Assembly: GCA_963730065.1 (NCBI GenBank) | Contig: CAVSQL010000012.1 | Span: 62,001 to 126,000 of the forward strand | DNA: 64,000 nt | Direction of reading: 5' to 3' | Source of the DNA: UBA9676 sp963730065 | GTDB taxonomy: Bacteria > Actinomycetota > Actinomycetes > Streptosporangiales > Streptosporangiaceae | Shown: positions 59,646-64,000 of the stretch, piece by piece | Layout of the letters: each line of letters opens with the position of its first letter | How positions within the stretch are numbered: position 1 is the stretch's first letter | The notes under the pieces: model-generated | The model's input: only the letters and a program-made list of their open reading frames with translations | Database searches by the model: none | What the model was told of the DNA's origin: nothing | Translations under genes and position numbers: made by a program

Positions 59646-60743
59646 TCAGCCCTGGCCGGTGAAGACCTTCTGCACGTTGTCCAGAAGATTCTGCACCGAA
59701 CCCGGGGCACCCAGGACCTGCGCGACAACAGGAACGAAGAGGAGCAGGTTATTCACCGCGAACCGCCGCCGGATGCTCGTATCCACCGGCCAGGTGGGCA
59801 TCTGGACGATCGCCTGGTACCGTTTCGTCAGCCGACCGAGCTTGTCCTCGAACTGTGCAATATCACTTTCGTTCCCGCTGTCGAGCAGCTCTTTCTGGAT
59901 TTGTGCCGCCTGATCGCTGATGTGATCCGCCTCGTCGAGGAGCTCCTCCTTCCCCTCGCTCATAATGCGGTGAAAGGACCACATGGGCGCCAGGAAGGCA
60001 AAGAATTCGCAGGCCACCACGAAGACCAGGAGCCCGGCGTAGACGCCCCGCCAAGTACTGTAACGGCCCCCGAGCAGAGGGATGAGAAACCACCACACCG
60101 CGAGGAAGGCGCCGGGAACGGCGACCAGCGCCGACTGAAAGAAGTACAAGCGGCCAACCGGGCGGAGCCCGGCGACACCGTCCAGGTGCTCGGGATTGAC
60201 CTTGATCTTGAAATCCTGGCGCCGGAGGCGCTGCCCCAGCCAACTGTAGCTGACGGCACGGCCGATGAACGATCCGGCCAGGAATGCCCCGGCCACTTCC
60301 AGGATCACCGCCAGCAAATGGGATGCAAGCGCGGTGCGGTAAGCCGCTATCCAGCCCAGAGCGAGAAGGGCGGCCACAATGAGACCTCCGGTCCGCGCGG
60401 CCCGCCGGGCCAAGATATGCATTCCCCGCCTGAAGCTGTCGAGCCCACCCTTGCCGCCGCTGAGAACCTGGCTCGCGGCAAGCCTGCTCAGGACCTCATC
60501 AACCTTGTCAGGAAGCAAGAATGTTGCCCTGAACGCCACTAGGAACGTGATCCACCCGCTGACATAAAGCCAGTCCCAGCGGCGCAGGTGGGCCCCGAAC
60601 AGGTAGAGCTCGTTCAATATCAGCACCACCAGGGCCGCCGCCGCGACGTACCAGTAGTGCTTGCGCAGCCAGTTCCCGCCAGGCCGGAACGCCAGTCGCC
60701 GGGTCGAGGGCGAAGGCAGCGCCGTAAGCCTCATGATCAGCAT
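59646..60743 (-). CDS. Multi-pass membrane protein, unknown
   Basis: A 365-residue protein with about six hydrophobic helices in pairs (HYWYVAAAALVVLILNELYL, WLYVSGWITFLVAFRATFLL, GLIVAALLALGWIAAYRTAL, YFFQSALVAVPGAFLAVWWF and others). Between helix pairs there is a VNPEHLDGVAGLRPVGRLYF motif, similar in form to the HPDxxGGLxxLG sequences of several uncharacterised membrane proteins, and a helical cytoplasmic segment before the last helix. ATG 60743 has GGAG 4 bases upstream; ATG 60758 is in frame. Gene is clear, function unknown. Confidence 0.8.
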   Translation of the reverse strand: MLIMRLTALPSPSTRRLAFRPGGNWLRKHYWYVAAAALVVLILNELYLFGAHLRRWDWLYVSGWITFLVAFRATFLLPDKVDEVLSRLAASQVLSGGKGGLDSFRRGMHILARRAARTGGLIVAALLALGWIAAYRTALASHLLAVILEVAGAFLAGSFIGRAVSYSWLGQRLRRQDFKIKVNPEHLDGVAGLRPVGRLYFFQSALVAVPGAFLAVWWFLIPLLGGRYSTWRGVYAGLLVFVVACEFFAFLAPMWSFHRIMSEGKEELLDEADHISDQAAQIQKELLDSGNESDIAQFEDKLGRLTKRYQAIVQMPTWPVDTSIRRRFAVNNLLLFVPVVAQVLGAPGSVQNLLDNVQKVFTGQG

Positions 60744-60853
60744 TATGCTCCGGCTCATCGCGCTCAGGAAGGCGCCGGGTTCCGGGCTATCAGCGCTGCG
60801 GCCAGGGACGACACCGGAGCAGCGGCCGGCGCGAATGGCGTTATGGTGTGATC

Positions 60854-61153
60854 ATGCGGGTGGAGGCCAGTCGTGAGGCGGCCGAATTCGTCCGTGCCCG
60901 CGGTGGCAGGCTGTGGGTGTGGGCGGCGCACCCCCGTATGTGCTGCGCGGGGACGCCGGCCTACATGCACGCGGCGACCGAGGCGCCGCCGGGCATAGCG
61001 GGCTTCGCCCCCGTGCCGGTGGACGGGCTCGAACTATGGTTCCGGGCTCCCGCCGGGCCCGGTCCCGATGTCCTGGAGATCGGGCTGCGGGGCAGGCGCC
61101 GCCCGCGGGTCGAGGCGTACTGGGACGGCTGCCTTTTCGCGCTCACGGCCTGA
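60854..61153 (+). CDS. Conserved hypothetical protein (99 aa)
   Basis: A small soluble protein: MRVEASREAAEFVRARGGRL, then WAAHPRMCCAGTPAYMHAAT and a C-terminal RGRRRPRVEAYWDGCLFALT. The CC pair and final Cys suggest metal or redox chemistry. Proteins of this pattern occur widely in actinobacteria without a function; the arrangement vaguely recalls HesB/IscA-type proteins, but I see no proof. ATG 60854 is the best start. Confidence 0.7.
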   Translation: MRVEASREAAEFVRARGGRLWVWAAHPRMCCAGTPAYMHAATEAPPGIAGFAPVPVDGLELWFRAPAGPGPDVLEIGLRGRRRPRVEAYWDGCLFALTA

Positions 61154-61199
61154 CCACGCCGTGCTCAGCACCCGGCCAGGAGAGGCCTGGCCCCTTCCG

Positions 61200-61697
61200 T
61201 TATGCCGTCGCGCCGCGTGGCTGTGGTCCCGCGGCCAGCCGGGGCGACACCCTGGCCCGGCTGCGGGCAGGTTCCCGGCCGGGGTGGTCCCCGCCGACCG
61301 CGGGCGGGATGGCGGCCAGCAGGGCGCGGGTCCAGTCGCGGTAACCGTCCCGGCTGGGGTGGAAGTAGTCGCACGCGAACTTCCCGTGCCAGGGCGGCAG
61401 AAAGTGGGCGGAGATCTCCGCGACCGGCAGGCCGCGGGCCCGGGCCGCCTCGTGGATGGTCCGGTTGATCCGCGCAATGTAGGGCACGCTGATCCGGCCG
61501 AGGATTCCCCACAGCCCGGTGGGCAGCGGCAGGTCGAGGACGACCGTGTGGTCGGGGATGGCGCCGACCAGCGTCCGCAGGTCGCGCAGCAGCTTCGTCG
61601 GTGCCGTGTACAGGACGTCGTTGGCGCCGATCCCGCAGGTCACGAGGTCGGGAGCGGCGGGCAGCCGGGGCAGCTGCCTGGGGATCGTTGACGAGGG
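61200..61697 (-). pseudogene. SGNH/GDSL hydrolase, N-terminal part missing
   Basis: The open frame from 61697 encodes PRQLPRLPAAPDLVTCGIGA then NDVLYTAPTKLLRDLRTLVG, with block III (GxND as GAND) and block V (the Asp/His region as CDYFHPSRDGYRDW) of SGNH hydrolases. Block I, which carries the catalytic GDS serine about 70 residues further upstream, is missing; a TAG at 61698-61700 precedes the frame and no GDS motif is found up to the next gene. It is probably a 5'-deleted remnant. Confidence 0.75.
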
Positions 61698-61818
61698 CTA
61701 TCAGCGGGAAGACGGGTGGGGTTACCGGCATTTCCTGCTGCGCTCAGCCCAGGACGCTCCGCCGGCGGGCCCGGCCTGAATCATCGGCCCCCGGTGGCGC
61801 GCAGCCGGGCCGGGCCGG

Positions 61819-64000
61819 TTATCCCGCGATGGCGACGGCGACCGGGAAGGTGCCGACGGTGATCCGGGCGGTTACCTTCTGGGTCCTGGTGTTGACCAGC
61901 ATGACCTGGCCCGCGTAGGTGCCGGCCACCACGGCGGTGGTGCCGGTGAGTGCGATGACGGTGGGGTAGGTGTAGATGCCGACCCGGATCGGCGGGCTGG
62001 CCTGGCCGGTCGCGGTGCTGACCGGCGTCACCGTGCCGGAGACCGTGTTGACCACGTAGGCGGTCCCGCCCGACGGGGATATGGCGACCGCCGCCGGCGC
62101 GTACCCCACCGGCACGGCGCGGCCCGCGCGCCCGGTGGCGGCGCTGACCGGGGTCACGGTGTCGGAGTCGCCGCCGACCACGAACACCTTCGCGCTGTCG
62201 GGCGTGACGGCGACCGAATCGGGCGCCTGGCCAGCCGGAATGGGACGGCCTGCCCGGCCGGTGCCGACGTTGATCGAGGTGAGGCTGTTCGAGCCGTAGC
62301 AGGCGACGTAGGCGGTCTGGCCGTCGGGCGCGATGGCGATCGCGAACGGGTAGCTGCCGACCGGGATCGGCAGGCCCGCCCGGTTGGTGGCCGTGCTGAT
62401 CGGTGTCACCGTGCCGCTGCCCCAGTCGAGCACGTAGGCGGTCCGCCCATCGGGGGTGATGGCGACCGCCCGCGGGTTCGCGCCGACCTTGATCGGCGGG
62501 CCCGCCTGCCCGGTGGCGGTGTTGACCGGGGTGACCGAGTTCGAGCCGTAGTTGGCCACATAGGCGGTCCGCCCGTCGGGCGTGATCGCGATCGCCTCCG
62601 GGTTCGCGCCGACCGCGATCGGCGGGCCCGCCTGCCGGGTGGCGGTGTCGACCGGGGTGACCGAGTTCGAGCCGTAGTTGGCCACATAGGCGGTCCGCCC
62701 GTCGGGCGTGATCGCGATCGCCTCCGGGTTCGCGCCGACCTTGATCGGCTGGCCGGCCCGCCGGGTCGTCAGGCCGATGGGCGTGACCGTGCCGCCGGAG
62801 TTCACCACGAAGGCCGTCGGCTGCTTGGCCGCCGCGGTCTGCGCACCGCCGGCTGCCTGCCCGGCCGTCGCAGCCGTGCGTGCCCCCGGCACCGCCGTCT
62901 GTGCCCCGGCCGCCGGCTGGCCGCCGGTTGCGGCCAGCGCCAGGGTGCCAGCGGGGCCCTGATCGGCGGAGGCCACGCCCTGGGCGGCCGCGAGCGCGGC
63001 CGCGCTCGCTCCGGGCGATGCTGCCGGGGCGGCCGGGCCGTGGCTGAACACGTCGTTGACCGGCTGCGCGTAAAGGTCGTTGCGGGTCAGCGTCCCGAGG
63101 CCCAGCGCGCCCTCGATGGTCCGGAGCAGGCTGTAGTGCGTGTAGCGGGTGTGCGACACGTAGCCCGGCCGGACACCGGCCGACCCGAGCATGAGGGTCA
63201 GCACGCGCTGGGCCGGGTGCTCGTGGTCGTAGCCGTCCTCGTCGAAGGTGATGATGGCCAGGGACCGCTGGGTCCGCCAGGCGGGCGAGGCCATGATGGC
63301 GCCGAGCTCGGTGGCCAGGAACTTGTCGCCGGCCTGGATCCCGCAGCCCTCCATGTCGGCGCAGTCGTCCGGGGCGATCCAGGCGAAGTTCGGCGTGGTG
63401 GCCGCGCTGGCCAGGTCGGTCCGCAGCGCCGGGAGCGGGACCAGGTGCGCCGCGCAGTAGGCGGGCCGGCCGCGGACGTCGGCGAAGTAGGTCATCGGCT
63501 CGTCGTCATTCCAGTAGTACCTGTGCACCGTGTCGTCGCACGGGCCGTTCGCGCTCTGCAGGTATGCCTTCCACGTCTTGTGCTGCGCGTCGATGAGGTC
63601 GCCGATGTTGCGGGCGCGGATCGTGTACTGGGAGTTCTCCTCCAGCGGGTCGGTGAGCGGGACACCGAACGCGCTGCCGCCGGCCAGCGCCAGGTAGTTG
63701 GCGTCGCTCGGGTGCTCCTCGGCGAAGAAGCTGCCCAGGACGCTGGACTGCGGCACCAGGCGGTTGAGGAACGGTGCCTGCGTGGTGTTGCCGAACACCG
63801 AGCCGAAGTCTTCGTTTTCGAAGTAGAACAGGAACACGTGCTGGTAGCGCGGGACGTGCACCGGCGGCGGGGTGAGCGGCGGCGAGCGCCGGACCGGGGC
63901 TGAGACGCTGAACCGCAGGCCGTCGGCCACCGCCCGGTCGTAGCCCACGATGGGGGCGTCCGCGCCGTCGTCGTTGGTCAGCGATGTCGCCAGGACCAGC
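61819..64000 (-). CDS. Phosphoesterase fused to YVTN beta-propeller, 5' end outside window
   Basis: The frame is open beyond the window edge (VLATSLTNDDGADAPIVGYD precedes the first internal ATG at 63948). The first part is a phosphoesterase/acid-phosphatase domain of the alkaline-phosphatase superfamily: HVFLFYFENEDFGSVFGNT, then FFAEEHPSDANYLALAGG, WIAPDDCADMEGCGI and ITFDEDGYDHEHPAQRVLTL. An Ala-rich linker follows, then about eight repeats of 42 residues (VGANPEAIAITPDGRTAYVA) forming a YVTN-type propeller. Such proteins are usually exported; the signal sequence would lie outside. Function: probable extracellular phosphodiesterase. Confidence 0.88.
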   Translation of the reverse strand, partial: LVLATSLTNDDGADAPIVGYDRAVADGLRFSVSAPVRRSPPLTPPPVHVPRYQHVFLFYFENEDFGSVFGNTTQAPFLNRLVPQSSVLGSFFAEEHPSDANYLALAGGSAFGVPLTDPLEENSQYTIRARNIGDLIDAQHKTWKAYLQSANGPCDDTVHRYYWNDDEPMTYFADVRGRPAYCAAHLVPLPALRTDLASAATTPNFAWIAPDDCADMEGCGIQAGDKFLATELGAIMASPAWRTQRSLAIITFDEDGYDHEHPAQRVLTLMLGSAGVRPGYVSHTRYTHYSLLRTIEGALGLGTLTRNDLYAQPVNDVFSHGPAAPAASPGASAAALAAAQGVASADQGPAGTLALAATGGQPAAGAQTAVPGARTAATAGQAAGGAQTAAAKQPTAFVVNSGGTVTPIGLTTRRAGQPIKVGANPEAIAITPDGRTAYVANYGSNSVTPVDTATRQAGPPIAVGANPEAIAITPDGRTAYVANYGSNSVTPVNTATGQAGPPIKVGANPRAVAITPDGRTAYVLDWGSGTVTPISTATNRAGLPIPVGSYPFAIAIAPDGQTAYVACYGSNSLTSINVGTGRAGRPIPAGQAPDSVAVTPDSAKVFVVGGDSDTVTPVSAATGRAGRAVPVGYAPAAVAISPSGGTAYVVNTVSGTVTPVSTATGQASPPIRVGIYTYPTVIALTGTTAVVAGTYAGQVMLVNTRTQKVTARITVGTFPVAVAIAG
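62531..62740. repeat. Recently duplicated 126-base propeller repeat
   Basis: Positions 62531-62614 and 62657-62740 are identical over 84 bases with a 126-base (42-codon) period, inside the YVTN propeller. Other repeats of the same propeller are clearly diverged, so this unit was duplicated recently or homogenised by gene conversion. Confidence 0.9.

Overview
The window is about 70% GC, uses many GTG starts, and carries families typical of Actinomycetota (an SCO6745-like protein, a DUF6510 protein, DUF6458 proteins, a family 1 encapsulin, NarL-type histidine kinases with multi-pass membrane sensors). I read it as chromosomal DNA of a soil-type actinobacterium; the order cannot be fixed from these genes. 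No rRNA, tRNA or CRISPR array was seen.

Layout. 1-1617: small genes (SHOCT protein cut by the window edge, carboxymuconolactone decarboxylase-like protein, DUF2461 protein), then a 9 x 20 bp tandem repeat. 1972-6266: two coupled histidine kinases with no adjacent response regulator. 6333-10504: an MFS transporter, a PLP decarboxylase/lyase-like enzyme and an FGGY kinase (frameshifted), apparently one operon of unknown substrate. 10585-13935: small membrane proteins, a VOC protein and a phospholipase D family protein. 13983-20236: a respiratory-type formate dehydrogenase operon whose catalytic subunit is a selenoprotein (in-frame UGA at 14559 with a SECIS-type hairpin), followed by a four-cluster Fe-S subunit, an NrfD-type membrane subunit and a cation diffusion facilitator. 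20349-24540: a TPP riboswitch controlling a ThiZ-ThiX-ThiY pyrimidine-precursor transporter and an APH-fold kinase. 24547-27669: amidohydrolase, CorA-like channel with a decayed partial copy beside it, IclR regulator. 27685-31152: a redox/signalling trio (UBP-type zinc finger, cyclic-nucleotide-domain histidine kinase, receiver-oxidoreductase fusion).

31366-37087: VOC protein, a sulfite-oxidase-like/FAD reductase/DUF6510 cluster, a DUF6458 protein, a processive glycosyltransferase and a repetitive Lys/Ala/Arg-rich histone-like protein. 37641-39960: DUF302 protein, DyP peroxidase with a C-terminal encapsulin-targeting peptide, and the encapsulin shell, all coupled by ATGA overlaps. 39957-45571: two acetyltransferases, a YihY-like membrane protein, glutamate decarboxylase, a sensor-like membrane protein without kinase domain, and a hypothetical protein. 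45730-49122: a 1130-residue GlmS-like protein. 49119-54118: MarR-GNAT fusion with a perfect 22-bp operator-like palindrome at its start codon, a receiver/kinase/LuxR regulator operon, and a lipoprotein. 54245-64000: GAP-family membrane protein, solo TnpB, a frameshifted TetM-type GTPase, an SCO6745-like protein, a membrane protein, a truncated SGNH hydrolase, and a phosphoesterase-YVTN propeller protein running off the end.

Three conserved genes (FGGY kinase, receiver-oxidoreductase fusion, TetM-type GTPase) are each broken by a net -1 shift with both halves well preserved. Very recent mutation or consensus base-calling errors in G/C-rich runs would both explain this. A fourth possible case is the start of the thiamine transporter ATPase.
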